Source of the DNA: Paraburkholderia fynbosensis | GTDB taxonomy: Bacteria > Pseudomonadota > Gammaproteobacteria > Burkholderiales > Burkholderiaceae | Reading direction: 5' to 3' | DNA length: 64,000 bases | Assembly (NCBI RefSeq): GCF_902859935.1 | Contig: NZ_CADIKI010000024.1 | Location: 62,001-126,000 of the forward strand | Shown: piece by piece, positions 50,570 through 59,388 of the stretch | Layout: each line of letters opens with the position of its first letter | Position numbering within the stretch: the stretch's first letter is position 1 | Made by a program: the position numbers and the translations under genes | Notes under the pieces: model-generated | Seen by the model: the letters and a program-made list of their open reading frames with translations, nothing else | Told to the model about the DNA's origin: nothing | Databases searched by the model: none

Positions 50570-51241
50570 CGGCACTTCAACGTGGCGTCGGATTCGCCAG
50601 CTCGTTGCCAGAGCGTCGATCGCTTCATAAACGAGTGGATGGAGATCTCGATGAAGTGGATGCGTTCTTCGATCGCACGCAGGTGCACAAGGAGTTCGGT
50701 CAGCAGCATCCGGCAAAACAAGGTGAGCTCGTCGGCGCTTGCGCGCAACAGTTCCGGCACCGCACGCTTGAACTCTTCCGGTGACCGGCAGACCGCGAAA
50801 CCGCGTTCGCCAAGAAAGCCGCGCATCTGGTTGATCAGCGCGGTCCGGTGGCGCAGCAGGATGGCACGCATGCGATGCGCCGCCTGAATGTCCTGCTGCT
50901 CGACCGATTGGCCGGCACGAAGCGCATGGTGGGCCGGCTCGCGGCCTCGACGATCGCCTCCGCATCGTTGCGATCGCTCTTGTTGTTCGTCTTGACGAAC
51001 GGCGCGACGTATCGGGGGCTGACTAGCCGGACTTCTGTTCCCAGTGACTGGAAACGCCGGGCCAGTGGTGAGCCGAGCTGCTGGCTTCCATGACGACCAG
51101 CCCCGGCTTGAGCGTATGCACGGATTCGAACAGCGAGCCGCGCGAGACCTTCGCTCGATGTTCCACGCGTCCGTGACGATCAGCCCCATGGAGCTGGAAG
51201 ACCTGTTTGGCGAGATCGATGCCGACAATATCGATTTCCAC
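50570..51241 (-). pseudogene. IS110-family transposase, truncated and frameshifted
   Basis: From a GTG at 51241 the minus strand reads IDIVGIDLAKQVFQLHGADR, GSLFESVHTLKPGLVVMEAS and SSAHHW (DEDD domain) to a stop near 51023; the frame resumes with AGQSVEQQDIQAAHRMRAIL, LRHRTALINQMRGFLGERGF and ELLVHLRAIEERIHFIEISI. The C-terminal transposase_20 domain is missing. At least two frameshifts. Confidence 0.75.
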
Positions 51242-51320
51242 GATGAACCTCCACACGTCAGCTTGACGTCCCTCAGTGTCTCCCGAAGGGAGGCGTCGGG
51301 TCCATCTCATTACAACCCTT

Positions 51321-51881
51321 TTACGAAGCGACAATGCGGCTTTTGATGGCTCCGCGGGCGACCTCGAGGATGCGCTCCGCGAGATTGGCATCCGACAATG
51401 AGCAGGAAATCACCGCTGCTCCGACCAATTCGGAGAGCAGGGACACGGCATGCAAATCCGGCTCTGACCGTCCCAACGTTTGTGTAATATCGGCGATCGA
51501 ATTAATCGCGCGTAGGACTGCCTTGGAGCGCTTGCGTGCCGTAGCGGACAATCGCGCGATATCGCTCGGATACGCCGATTGCGAGCACCCGTTCTCTCTC
51601 GGGTCGCGATGAGGCGCACTCAGGCAGCTGTCAATGTAGTTCACGAGACGTTCAACGGGCCCAAGCTCTCTCGGGTGCGTTTGAAAAATCTCATGGTGCT
51701 CGTCGAAGATGCACAGGACCGCTTGCGCAATGAAAGCGTAGTCCGATTCAAAACGTGAGTGGAGATCACTTTGAGGAAGTTCCACTACAACACTTTGGGC
51801 CGTGGTGCCGACCTCGTCCAGTGTATGCTGGAGAGCAGCTTCGGACGCTCCATTTCCTGGTCTCTTGCAAGAACAGGACAT
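51321..51881 (-). CDS. TetR-like regulator with degenerate DNA-binding domain
   Basis: A 186-residue frame. The C-terminal part (PVERLVNYIDSCLSAPHRDP, RENGC, LGRSEPDLHAVSLLSELVGA, RILEVARGAIKSRI) resembles TetR/AcrR ligand domains. The N-terminal part (ALQHTLDEVGTTAQSVVVEL, DLHSRFESDYAFIAQAVLCI) lines up with a TetR helix-turn-helix, but the recognition helix is disrupted and the first helix is short. It overlaps no intact gene but starts only 22 bp after the MFS stop on the same strand. Probably decaying. Confidence 0.5.
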   Translation of the reverse strand: MSCSCKRPGNGASEAALQHTLDEVGTTAQSVVVELPQSDLHSRFESDYAFIAQAVLCIFDEHHEIFQTHPRELGPVERLVNYIDSCLSAPHRDPRENGCSQSAYPSDIARLSATARKRSKAVLRAINSIADITQTLGRSEPDLHAVSLLSELVGAAVISCSLSDANLAERILEVARGAIKSRIVAS

Positions 51882-51903
51882 GTGTTCGGGGGCGTAACGC
51901 ACG

Positions 51904-53295
51904 CTATTCTCCGGCAATGTTGCCGCCCATCCCGTCATCCGTACGGTGCGTCGCTAGGCCCCGGCTGGCGTCTGCATGACGCCGGGCCTTGGCCACAAGC
52001 ACCAGCATCGATGCGGACAGGACGGCAGGCACAGCGACGGCGAGGAAAAGACTCCCGTTCGACAATCCCAAACGAATCAACTCGCCGCCGATCACCGGCC
52101 CAACAATCGAACCTATCCGGCCGATGCCAAGGCTCCAGCCAACGCCAGTGGATCGCAGCGATGTGGGATAGTAGGTGGCCGCCAGCGCATTCAGGGCGGG
52201 TTGGCCACCAATAATGGTGAATCCCGTGACGCTGACGACGCCCAACAGCATAGCCAGCGACAGTCCCGACTGGCCGATCGCGGCGATCGTGACGGCGGCG
52301 ACGAGGAAAGCAGGCACGAGGACCTTGAAGAACCCAACGCGATCAATGAGCGGGCCCATCACCACCGTCCCGACGACGCCGCCAAGCTGCAGGACAGTGC
52401 CGACCAGTACCGACGTCGCAGTGGACAGCCCAGCGCTCCTGGCGATCGTCGGCAACCAGTTGGACAGGAAGTACAGGTTCAGTAGGTTCATAAAATTGAT
52501 GACCCATAATAGCAGCGTCGTCTTCGCGCGGCCGTCGCGGAACAGCCCCGCGACGGGTGCCTTGTCCCGAGACATGTGCGCTACCACGAACTGCGTATCG
52601 GACGTCACAACCAATGTCGGATCGATGCAGTGAAGGGCCTGCGCCACGCGCTCGAATCTGACGCCGCGCATGACCGAAAACACCATCGATTCGGGCATAT
52701 ACAGTGCCATGAGAACCGTGAGGATGAGCGGCACGATACCTCCGAGGATGAAAACTGACTGCCATCCCAGAGCAGGAATCAACGCCGCCGATATGAGTCC
52801 TCCGAGCACCGCACCGATCGTAAAACCGCACGACACCCACATCATCAGCGTGACGCGTTTTCGCTTTTGGCTGAACTCCGCGGCCAATGCCATCGCATTT
52901 GGCATAATGGCTCCCAGGCCAAGGCCTGTCACGAACCGGATCGCGAGCAGTTCACTCATCGTTCGCACCTGCGAAGTCGCTAGCGTACAAAGCGCGAATG
53001 CGAGCGTGGCACCGATCAATACCGGGCGCCGGCCAAGCTTGTCGGCAACGACACTCAGCGAGAGCGAGCCCAGCAGCATGCCGAGCAGGCCTGCACCGAA
53101 TATGGGTCCGAATGCGGCCTTGTTAACGCCCCACGCTTGTATGATGGCGGGCGCGACAAAACCCATCGCTTGGACGTCAAACCCGTCAATAACGACGGTC
53201 AGGCCAACGAGTATCAATATCGCGATTTGAAAGCGGCTCAGCGGGCTGGCATCGATTACGGCTGGAATGTCTACGACTCCTTGCGGCATGTTCAT
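51904..53295 (-). CDS. MFS transporter, AAHS (aromatic acid:H+ symporter) type
   Basis: A 463-residue permease with 12 hydrophobic segments and AAHS features: TVVIDGFDVQAMGFVAPAII in the first helix, DKLGRRPVLIGAT in loop 2-3, FVTGLGLGAIMPNAMALAAE and a TSLRSTGVGWSLGIGRIGSI block. The first-helix DGFD is typical of aromatic-acid carriers such as PcaK and BenK. The start at 53295 (MNMPQGVVDIP) follows AGGAGA at 7 bases. The nearest regulator is the LysR-type gene at 53823, divergent across a DoxX remnant. Confidence 0.88.
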   Translation of the reverse strand: MNMPQGVVDIPAVIDASPLSRFQIAILILVGLTVVIDGFDVQAMGFVAPAIIQAWGVNKAAFGPIFGAGLLGMLLGSLSLSVVADKLGRRPVLIGATLAFALCTLATSQVRTMSELLAIRFVTGLGLGAIMPNAMALAAEFSQKRKRVTLMMWVSCGFTIGAVLGGLISAALIPALGWQSVFILGGIVPLILTVLMALYMPESMVFSVMRGVRFERVAQALHCIDPTLVVTSDTQFVVAHMSRDKAPVAGLFRDGRAKTTLLLWVINFMNLLNLYFLSNWLPTIARSAGLSTATSVLVGTVLQLGGVVGTVVMGPLIDRVGFFKVLVPAFLVAAVTIAAIGQSGLSLAMLLGVVSVTGFTIIGGQPALNALAATYYPTSLRSTGVGWSLGIGRIGSIVGPVIGGELIRLGLSNGSLFLAVAVPAVLSASMLVLVAKARRHADASRGLATHRTDDGMGGNIAGE

Positions 53296-53378
53296 TGAAA
53301 CATCTCCTGAAAGCATTGTTGGAATAAACGAGGCGGCCCCGCGCGGGGCGCACTGCGAAGGCGACCACCGCTTGCGCA

Positions 53379-53640
53379 TCATGGCCGTCCTCTCTTACGT
53401 GGCATGTATGCGCTACATGCGAAGTCGGCTATCGGCAGCGCGCCGAGCCTCGCAATGGCCTTGAAGACGTGATTGAACTGATTGCTATAGCTGGCGGCAC
53501 TGGAGTGCCAGAACGCATTGAACATGAGCACCGCCGGCGCGACGAAAAAAACCAGTGAGGACGATAACCGGCGCATACGCCAGCCGAGCGTGAGCACGAC
53601 GCGACGCGTGCGCCCGCTTCATCGTTGCTGACGTGATGCA
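53379..53640 (-). pseudogene. DoxX-family protein, C-terminal remnant
   Basis: The minus strand reads VVLTLGWRMRRLSSSLVFFV, APAVLMFNAFWHSSAASYSN and QFNHVFKAIARLGALPIADF, matching the last two membrane helices of DoxX proteins (FWxxPAAxxxNQxNHxxKNxAixGG). The N-terminal helices and a start are missing, and key residues in the last helix have drifted. Confidence 0.5.
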
Positions 53641-53822
53641 TTCCGGTCGCCCTAACTGTAGGAGCCGAGGCCGCCCATAGGAAGATGTTGACTGGCATTT
53701 CATTTGTGCCCGTGGGGCACAGACCGTTCGAAGAGTGTATGCTTCCAAGCGATATCAACCTGTCTCTGTAAGCCGATTCGAGATTGATGAGGACCTCCAA
53801 GTCTGAGCCAGGAGTGAGCCGT

Positions 53823-54728
53823 ATGAAAGATTCCGGCCGAGATCGGATGAGTTCTGTTGAATTTTTCTGTGCTGCAGCGAAGGCGCAAAGCTTCACTGCG
53901 GCGGCAGCGGCCTCAGGCGTCACTCCCTCGGCCATCAGCAAGGCTGTTGGGCGACTGGAAAATTGGCTCGGGCTCAAGCTCTTTGAGCGCACAACGCGAG
54001 CGATCCGGCTTACGGACGATGGTCTTGCCTACTACCGCGCATGCCGGCAGGCCTTGGAGGATATTCAGGAAGCGGAAAACGCGTTGACACGGCACGGTAT
54101 GCCGCGCGGGGAATTACGGATAAGCCTGCCATACAGCTATGGCATCAAGCGGGTGATTCCGCTGATTCCGAGATATGTCGAGCGTTATATGGGGCAGGTG
54201 AAGGTCGTCGTGTCGCTGAGCAACTCCCGGGTTGACTTCGTGAAGGAGGACTTCGACATGGCCATCCGTTTAGGCCACGTCGCGGATTCGCGGTTGGTCG
54301 CTCGCGCCTTGCACAAAGCACAACTTCGAGTCGTCGCATCGCCAGGATACCTGCATCGGCATCCGAGGCCGACTCGGCCGGAAACCTTGCATGAACACTC
54401 CTGCCTCGGCCTCATGCCCGACAGCGGTCGACTGACACCTTGGTCCTTTGCCGAGAACGCGGGCACAGCGTATGAAGTCTTCATTCGCCCCACGATCGCG
54501 TTCGATCATCCGCTCGCGGTGCTGACTGGTTCACTCAATGATGGGGGTATCGCGCAGCTATTCGATTTCACGGTCGAAGACGATCTGCGCAGCGGTCGTC
54601 TGGTGGAGTTTTTGGCGGACTTTCGTCCTCCGCCGCAACCGGTTTACGCTGTATATCCGAGCAACCGGCATCTGCCAGCCAAAGTGCGCACGTTCGCAGA
54701 TTTCCTTTTCGAAACGTCGCACAACTAA
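53823..54728 (+). CDS. LysR-family transcriptional regulator
   Basis: A 301-residue LysR protein. N-terminal winged helix: VEFFCAAAKAQSFTAAAAAS, GVTPSAISKAVGRLENWLGL, KLFERTTRAIRLTDDG. The C-terminal effector domain includes GELRISLPYSYGIKRVIPLI and ends FADFLFETSHN. The ATG at 53823 has AGGAG about 9 bases upstream. It faces away from the DoxX remnant and the MFS gene, whose expression it may have controlled. Confidence 0.88.
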   Translation: MKDSGRDRMSSVEFFCAAAKAQSFTAAAAASGVTPSAISKAVGRLENWLGLKLFERTTRAIRLTDDGLAYYRACRQALEDIQEAENALTRHGMPRGELRISLPYSYGIKRVIPLIPRYVERYMGQVKVVVSLSNSRVDFVKEDFDMAIRLGHVADSRLVARALHKAQLRVVASPGYLHRHPRPTRPETLHEHSCLGLMPDSGRLTPWSFAENAGTAYEVFIRPTIAFDHPLAVLTGSLNDGGIAQLFDFTVEDDLRSGRLVEFLADFRPPPQPVYAVYPSNRHLPAKVRTFADFLFETSHN

Positions 54729-54730
54729 CG

Positions 54731-54920
54731 GCAGATGGTTGCGCGTTTCGAGCAGGGTCGGCGCAGCGCGGTTGCACAAGCCCATGGGAAGGAATCGCGG
54801 CGGCTAGGCGTACGATGCGACCATGTGTGTCGTTGTGACACGGTATCGGCACGGTGCGGGCGAGCGTGACCATGGCGCGATGGCCGACGATGAAACAAAG
54901 GTCTCGAAGCAAGTGATCAC
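54731..54920. repeat. Dispersed ~195-bp repeat, copy 2
   Basis: Same-orientation copy of 29644-29840, from GGTTGCGCGTTTCGAGCA to CTCGAAGCAAGTGATCA, beginning directly after the LysR stop. The flanks differ from copy 1 on both sides, so the unit itself moved or was exchanged. Confidence 0.8.
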
Positions 54921-55168
54921 CGTCATTCAGTTCACGGTATGACCAGTCCAATCACTACATCTGCAGATGGTTCGGGGCTGCACCGGAATATTCCGCGACC
55001 TCCGTTTATGCTGGACGGTTTCAAGTCGGAAATGCAATACCGGGTTCAACGAGCACGACCGTGTCAACCATTGTGCGTTGGCTTGCCGGGATTCGGCTCG
55101 CGCTCGAAGTCGAACATGTTATCGAGCGAATTTGCATACCGGTCGACGAATCCCGTACCTGCCGGAGG

Positions 55169-55610
55169 GGCTCTGTCGCAGTAAGCGTCGGGTATCATGC
55201 GCCTGATAATACGAACGATGGGGGCGCTTGATGACGACTCTGAATCCAGCCTTGGCACGAGTGCTCAAGCGTTTGCACTATCCGCTCGACGTGATTCTGA
55301 CGTGTGTCCGCTGGTATGTGGCGTATCCGCTGAGCCTTCGACACCTGGAAGAGATGATGGCGGAGCGCGCAATCTCAGTCGACCATCCAACTGTGCACCG
55401 CTGGGCCATCAAGGTGTTGCCGGTACTGGAGAAGACCTTTCGTCGCCACAAGAAAGCCGTCGGTCGGAGCTGGCGAATGGACGAAACGTATATCAAGGTC
55501 CGAGGCCAGTGGAAGTATTTGTACCGCGCAGTCGACAAGGAGGGTAACACGGGGATTTTCTGCTGCGTGCCCATCGTGTCGCATCCTCGAGTCACCTCAA
55601 GATTCGGAAA
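55169..55610 (+). mobile_element. IS6-family element, 3' truncated
   Basis: The left terminal repeat GGCTCTGTCGCAGT (55169-55182) is intact. The element ends abruptly near 55610, where sequence of the beta-propeller gene (minus strand) begins; the right half and right repeat are absent. Confidence 0.75.
55228..55610 (+). pseudogene. IS6-family transposase, truncated
   Basis: The frame from about 55231 shows KRLHYPLDVILTCVRWYVAY, PLSLRHLEEMMAERAISVDH, TVHRWAIKVLP and SWRMDETYIKVRGQWKYLYR (first catalytic Asp region). After AVDKEGNT a shift turns the expected DFLLRAHR into IFCCVPIV, and the sequence stops before the second and third catalytic residues. This lineage differs from the IS6 copy at 349. 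Confidence 0.8.
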
Positions 55611-55620
55611 TTTACATACG

Positions 55621-56682
55621 CTAAGGTGCCGTCGTAGCTTGGCCTCGAGGTTCCATAACGCGCAGCGTCGCCTGCCCGCGCAGGCTTTTCAACGGGTAAT
55701 AGGAACGGTGTGTCGCGCCGTCCACCGCGACGACATGCGCATTCGGGCCGATGCGACCATCGCCGATCTTGGTGATCTGTCCAGCTGCGACGTTGAACAT
55801 AGACACGATCCCCGCTTCGCCGGCCACGTAGAGCAGATGCGCGCCCGGGTCGTATGCAAGCACGTCTGGATCCTTGCCGAGCTCGAAGGACGAAACGACG
55901 TGCATCGTGCGCATGTCGAGCACCAGCAGCTTATCATTACCTTCGCAGGCGATAAAAGCGAGGCGTTGCTGCCGCTCGACCAGCAGCCCGTGATTGCCCA
56001 GCGCACCTGGCAGGTCGATTCGGGCGATGACCCGGTCGCTGCCCGGGTCTATTTCGACTAACTGCCGTCGGGACTGCACGTTCACAAAGATATGTCGGGA
56101 AACCGGGTCGTATTGAGTGTTGCCTACCTTGCCGCTGAGCGGGATCGTCGCGATCCGGGTGTCCGAGCGAACGTCGATTACTGTTTCGGTCTCGCCGGTT
56201 TGGTCGGAAACATAGAGCTTGTGCCTATCGGGCGCGTAGGCCATGCCGTCCGGGTAGCGGCCGCCCGGCATGCGTGAGGTGATCTTCAGTGTGGTTTCGT
56301 CGATTGCGACGATCTCATTCGAGCCGGTGGCCGACGCATACACGCGCGACAACTCGGGAATCGCGAGTACACCGTGGACCGAGGCCACGTCTGGAATCCG
56401 TGCGATCACGCGCGCAGCGCGCGTGTCGACCACGATCACCTCGCCGTCCCCCAGATCGGCGATGAACAGGAGGTGGCGGTCCGGGTCGAGGCCTGCGTAG
56501 TCGAGTCGGGTCGACCGTCCGCCCAGCGAAACGTCGGCGAGGTGTTTCAACGGCAGGCCGCCCGTTTCAGAGTCGTCGTCCGCACTCAACGCCGAGTACG
56601 CGAAAGTCCCCAGCCCGGCAGAGATAGCGCACGCGGCAAGAAGCAGCCATTGAGCTGCGGCCCAAGTCCGAACGGCATTCAT
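55621..56682 (-). CDS. YVTN-family beta-propeller protein
   Basis: A 353-residue exported protein: N-terminal hydrophobic helix (WAAAQWLLLAACAISAGLGT) and then repeated propeller blades, e.g. LDYAGLDPDRHLLFIADLGD, GEVIVVDTRAARVIARIPDV, VHGVLAIPELSRVYASATGS, GMAYAPDRHKLYVSDQTGET and YDPVSRHIFVNVQSRRQLVE. Such proteins bind surfaces or act beside oxidoreductases in the periplasm. The ATG at 56682 places the hydrophobic helix at residues 8-25. It lies 400 bp downstream of the ECF sigma gene on the same strand and could be a target of it. Confidence 0.85.
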   Translation of the reverse strand: MNAVRTWAAAQWLLLAACAISAGLGTFAYSALSADDDSETGGLPLKHLADVSLGGRSTRLDYAGLDPDRHLLFIADLGDGEVIVVDTRAARVIARIPDVASVHGVLAIPELSRVYASATGSNEIVAIDETTLKITSRMPGGRYPDGMAYAPDRHKLYVSDQTGETETVIDVRSDTRIATIPLSGKVGNTQYDPVSRHIFVNVQSRRQLVEIDPGSDRVIARIDLPGALGNHGLLVERQQRLAFIACEGNDKLLVLDMRTMHVVSSFELGKDPDVLAYDPGAHLLYVAGEAGIVSMFNVAAGQITKIGDGRIGPNAHVVAVDGATHRSYYPLKSLRGQATLRVMEPRGQATTAP

Positions 56683-57084
56683 GAATCGACGTTTCAATGA
56701 GTGAGTTCCACTCGTCGCAATGCGCGAGGTAGCGCGAGGGCGGAGCCAATGTGCAGCAAACGGCATGCCTTCCCAGCGCAATCGGCAAAGGCGCCACGCT
56801 CAATCGTCGCTACTGGCGCGAAGCTGTCAGGACGGGATTCATCTTCGGGATCATCGAGGCCTCGACCGCCAACAGTTTGCTTCTCACTCACAGATCCAGT
56901 TTAATGGGGCCGTTTGCCAAGCGCTACTGGCCATTCGCAGGCCACCGAGTGCGCCAGGTGCCATCAGTACGGTTGCGTCTTCAGAATCAGGCCAGGTTCC
57001 ATGATCGAAATCTCCTTCACAATTTCAGTGCCGTAGTCCGTCGGGTCGATACCCGCTTAACAACGAACACGGCATCGGACGCCG
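56683..57084. other. Intergenic, nothing recognised
   Basis: About 400 bp between the sigma factor stop and the beta-propeller start. It should hold the latter's promoter; no clear -35/-10 pair, repeat or RNA structure was seen. Confidence 0.4.
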
Positions 57085-57786
57085 TCAGCGCCTGGAATCT
57101 TCGTTTCGAGCGATTCGCGCTATAACGTTTTGAACAATCCGATCACAGCGCGCACCGGCGAATTCGAAGAGCTCGCGCTCGGCAAGATCAATGTCTTGCG
57201 CCAGCGATTCGCGCAATAGGCTCTTCGCCCGAAAATGCCGGCTGCGGACCGTAGCCTCGGGAATACCGAGGCATTGCGCGGTTTCGTCGACGCTCATTTC
57301 TTCCACCGACCGGAGCACGAATACCATGCGCAGAGATCCCGGTAACGTATCGAGCTTTCGCTCGATCAGCGCGCGCATCTCGGCACGTGCCAGCGCCCTG
57401 TCCGGAGAAGCAGAATCAGGTAGCGGCATGGCGTCCCTTTCAATGTCAGCGGTGTCCGAATTCACCATAGGGATGATGTTCTGCCTGCGGTTAACACGAC
57501 GTAACCGGCCGAGACATTCGTTCAGCACCAGCCGCGAGAGCCAGGTGGACAAGGTGGCATGCCCACGAAACCGGCTGATGGACCGGTAAGCCGACAGATA
57601 CGCCTCCTGCAACGCGTCCTCAGCCTCGGCGTCATCGCCCAGCGTCACGCGTGCCAGACGATACAGGCGCCGGTTGTGTTGCCGCATGACGAGTTCGAAC
57701 GCCGACTGGTCGCCTGCGGCAATGCGGGCAGCGATGGATAGGTCATCGTCGTTGGGCGTGGACGATAAGTAAGTGGAGTTCGTCAT
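57085..57786 (-). CDS. ECF-type RNA polymerase sigma factor
   Basis: A 233-residue sigma-70 ECF protein. Region 2: GDQSAFELVMRQHNRRLYRL, EDALQEAYLSAYRSISRFRG, HATLSTWLSRLVLNECLGRL. Region 4: LDTLPGSLRMVFVLRSVEEM, SVDETAQCLGIPEATVRSRH, FRAKSLLRESL. A C-terminal tail of about 28 residues with a Cys (AGARCDRIVQNV) follows, seen in one ECF subgroup. Start at 57786 has GAGAGG about 9 bases ahead. No anti-sigma gene adjoins it; a cupredoxin gene precedes it by 13 bp, suggesting copper or redox control. Confidence 0.9.
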   Translation of the reverse strand: MTNSTYLSSTPNDDDLSIAARIAAGDQSAFELVMRQHNRRLYRLARVTLGDDAEAEDALQEAYLSAYRSISRFRGHATLSTWLSRLVLNECLGRLRRVNRRQNIIPMVNSDTADIERDAMPLPDSASPDRALARAEMRALIERKLDTLPGSLRMVFVLRSVEEMSVDETAQCLGIPEATVRSRHFRAKSLLRESLAQDIDLAERELFEFAGARCDRIVQNVIARIARNEDSRR

Positions 57787-57799
57787 TGCGTGCTGCCTC

Positions 57800-58144
57800 T
57801 CATCGCACAGTAACGGAGCCGTGCATCGTCGGGTGGAAGCGGCATTCGTATGGATAAGTGCCGGTCCTACCCGTGATGTAAGACCACGATGCGTTCGCGG
57901 CAATGCTCCCCGAGTCGAAGGCATGGGCATCAGCGGTCACCGTATGAGGAAACAGGTCTTTGTTGATCCACACGATGCGATCCCCGCGTTTCACTTTCAG
58001 TGTTGCTGGACTGAAGCGCATGTCTTCCACAGCGACGACGTAGGTTTCCGGCGCTGCAAGCGCATCGCCAGCGGATACCAGCATCGCACAGGTGACGACT
58101 TTGCACGCCAGCGCGATGCCGGCCGACCGGACGTCGGCCATCAT
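57800..58144 (-). CDS. Cupredoxin (plastocyanin/azurin-like copper protein)
   Basis: A 114-residue exported protein: signal peptide ending near DALAAP, then the blue-copper fold with ligands His (NKDLFPHTV), and Cys-His-Met in YPYECRFHPTMHGSV. These are the four type 1 copper ligands. Located between the ECF sigma gene and a DUF4142 gene in one direction. It probably carries electrons or buffers copper in the periplasm. Two adjacent ATGs (58144, 58141) are possible starts. Confidence 0.88.
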   Translation of the reverse strand: MMADVRSAGIALACKVVTCAMLVSAGDALAAPETYVVAVEDMRFSPATLKVKRGDRIVWINKDLFPHTVTADAHAFDSGSIAANASWSYITGRTGTYPYECRFHPTMHGSVTVR

Positions 58145-58172
58145 CAGTTCGCCTTCGGCAGCGCGCCCGCGC

Positions 58173-58724
58173 TTAGCCACCGCTTTTTCCCAGCGACGCC
58201 TGCAAATGCCTGGCGTGCTCGAGGTGCGCGACAAAGGCCGGCCTAACCTTTACGAGGAGCGCTTTCAGCTCTTCGTTTTTTGCATTCGGAATCAGACTTT
58301 TGTCGAGCGCATCAAGAACGCTTTCGTGATACGCCACCTCGTGGTCGATGTAGGCGCGATCGAACGCGTGAGCATCCAGTTTCCTGAGGGCCGCGAGATT
58401 CGCATCCCCGCCACTCTTCAGGCTCTGACTCGTTGCGTTCTCCTCAGGTGTCACGTTCAGCTTATGCAAGAGATCGGCGGCCGATTTGTTGACCGCGCTG
58501 TGATCGGTGATCATTTGCTGGGCAAATGCTTTAACGTCCGTCGACTTCGACTTCGACTTCGACTTCGACCGCGACTCGGCGAGCTTGCCTGCGTCGATGT
58601 CGACCTGATTGGCCGTCACCACGATCGCCGCGATCTGCGGATCGGTTGGCCCAGCGTTTTGCGCCCAGCCAGCGATACTGACCAGGGCCAGGATGCCGCA
58701 CCAGCCTGGGTTGATTAATCTCAT
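58173..58724 (-). CDS. DUF4142 protein with a Ser-Lys repeat
   Basis: A 183-residue exported protein (signal peptide to WAQNAG) with a DUF4142 ferritin-like helical domain: IVVTANQVDIDAGKLAES, AFAQQMITDHSAVNKSAADL, AHAFDRAYIDHEVAYHESVL and FVAHLEHARHLQASL. The family replaces active-site patterns with His/Asp helices and is periplasmic. Unusually the first helices are joined by SKSKSKSKS (about residues 52-60), encoded by a six-base tandem repeat, where relatives have a short turn. GGAG lies 9 bases before the ATG. Leads the sigma/cupredoxin operon. Confidence 0.85.
   Translation of the reverse strand: MRLINPGWCGILALVSIAGWAQNAGPTDPQIAAIVVTANQVDIDAGKLAESRSKSKSKSKSTDVKAFAQQMITDHSAVNKSAADLLHKLNVTPEENATSQSLKSGGDANLAALRKLDAHAFDRAYIDHEVAYHESVLDALDKSLIPNAKNEELKALLVKVRPAFVAHLEHARHLQASLGKSGG
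58541..58569. repeat. GACTTC hexanucleotide tandem repeat
   Basis: GACTTC is repeated about four and a half times inside the DUF4142 gene and encodes alternating Ser-Lys on the minus strand. A unit of six keeps the frame when copies are gained or lost. Confidence 0.9.
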
Positions 58725-58913
58725 GGTGGTGTCTCCGTGGATGTCTCGAACCAGCCCGGAACGACCGGAGCCAGCCCAAACGCGACGTTGCGTATGTAAA
58801 TAGATGTCACGACTGGACATCCTGTTCCGCGCAACGCCCCCGGGGTTCAGCAGCCGCCAGAGCAGCGTTCTTGCATTCCCGCCTTGCGGTCCTACAATCG
58901 TGAATGCCAATGC

Positions 58914-58942
58914 CTGAAGCGGGTCGCTTTCAGGCTTTTTCG
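58914..58942 (+). terminator. Intrinsic terminator
   Basis: GCCTGAAGCG and CGCTTTCAGGC form a stem with one bulged T around GGT, followed by TTTTT. It points rightward and lies 17 bp before the start of the secreted protein gene at 58960, with no rightward gene upstream, so it may shield that gene from read-through or attenuate it. Confidence 0.7.
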
Positions 58943-58959
58943 CGCTGGAGGTCCTGCCC

Positions 58960-59388
58960 ATGCGCCATCACGAAAGCCTTTTCATTTTTGCGCGCGGCTG
59001 CGCAACTTGCCGGGCCGGCCCGAAGCGCCAGACGACCCTCCGATTTTGCAATATCGCCGCTGTGACGCTGACAGTTGTGCTTCTTTCGCCCGTATCTACC
59101 GCAGTCGCGCAGACTATTGCGATTGTCTCAGGCACTTACGGCAGTAGCTGCGGAGTGCGCCACGGTAACGATACGCGACGCCTTGCGGCGGAATGCGCAG
59201 GACGGATGTCATGCCGATATGTCATAAAAGAACGGCTCACAGACAATCCGTCGCCTGAATGCAGAAAGGACTATCGGGCGGAATGGAAGTGCGGCGCGCA
59301 GGAATTCCATACCGCCGCAGTCAGTCCCGAGGCGAATACCGGCACGCTCGCGATTAGCTGTGTTGCATCACACGGCGCCGGCAAATAG
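58960..59388 (+). CDS. Small secreted cysteine-rich protein (SUEL-lectin-like pattern)
   Basis: A 142-residue product. After a Cys-containing N-terminal part, a hydrophobic export segment (about 32-50, IAAVTLTVVLLSPVSTAVAQ) is followed by a domain of about 90 residues: AIVSGTYGSSCGVRHGNDTR, ECAGRMSCRYVIKERLTDNP, CRKDYRAEWKCG. The C-x-x-x spacing resembles galactose-binding SUEL lectins and related bacterial proteins. GGAGG is 8 bases before the ATG; a shorter version starting nearer the signal is possible. Function not known. Confidence 0.65.
   Translation: MRHHESLFIFARGCATCRAGPKRQTTLRFCNIAAVTLTVVLLSPVSTAVAQTIAIVSGTYGSSCGVRHGNDTRRLAAECAGRMSCRYVIKERLTDNPSPECRKDYRAEWKCGAQEFHTAAVSPEANTGTLAISCVASHGAGK

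Noticed and set aside
54568..54951. Minus-strand frame across the repeat at 54731-54920
   Set aside because: Its sequence comes from the dispersed repeat and the antisense of a LysR gene; the matching frame at copy 1 is no better supported.
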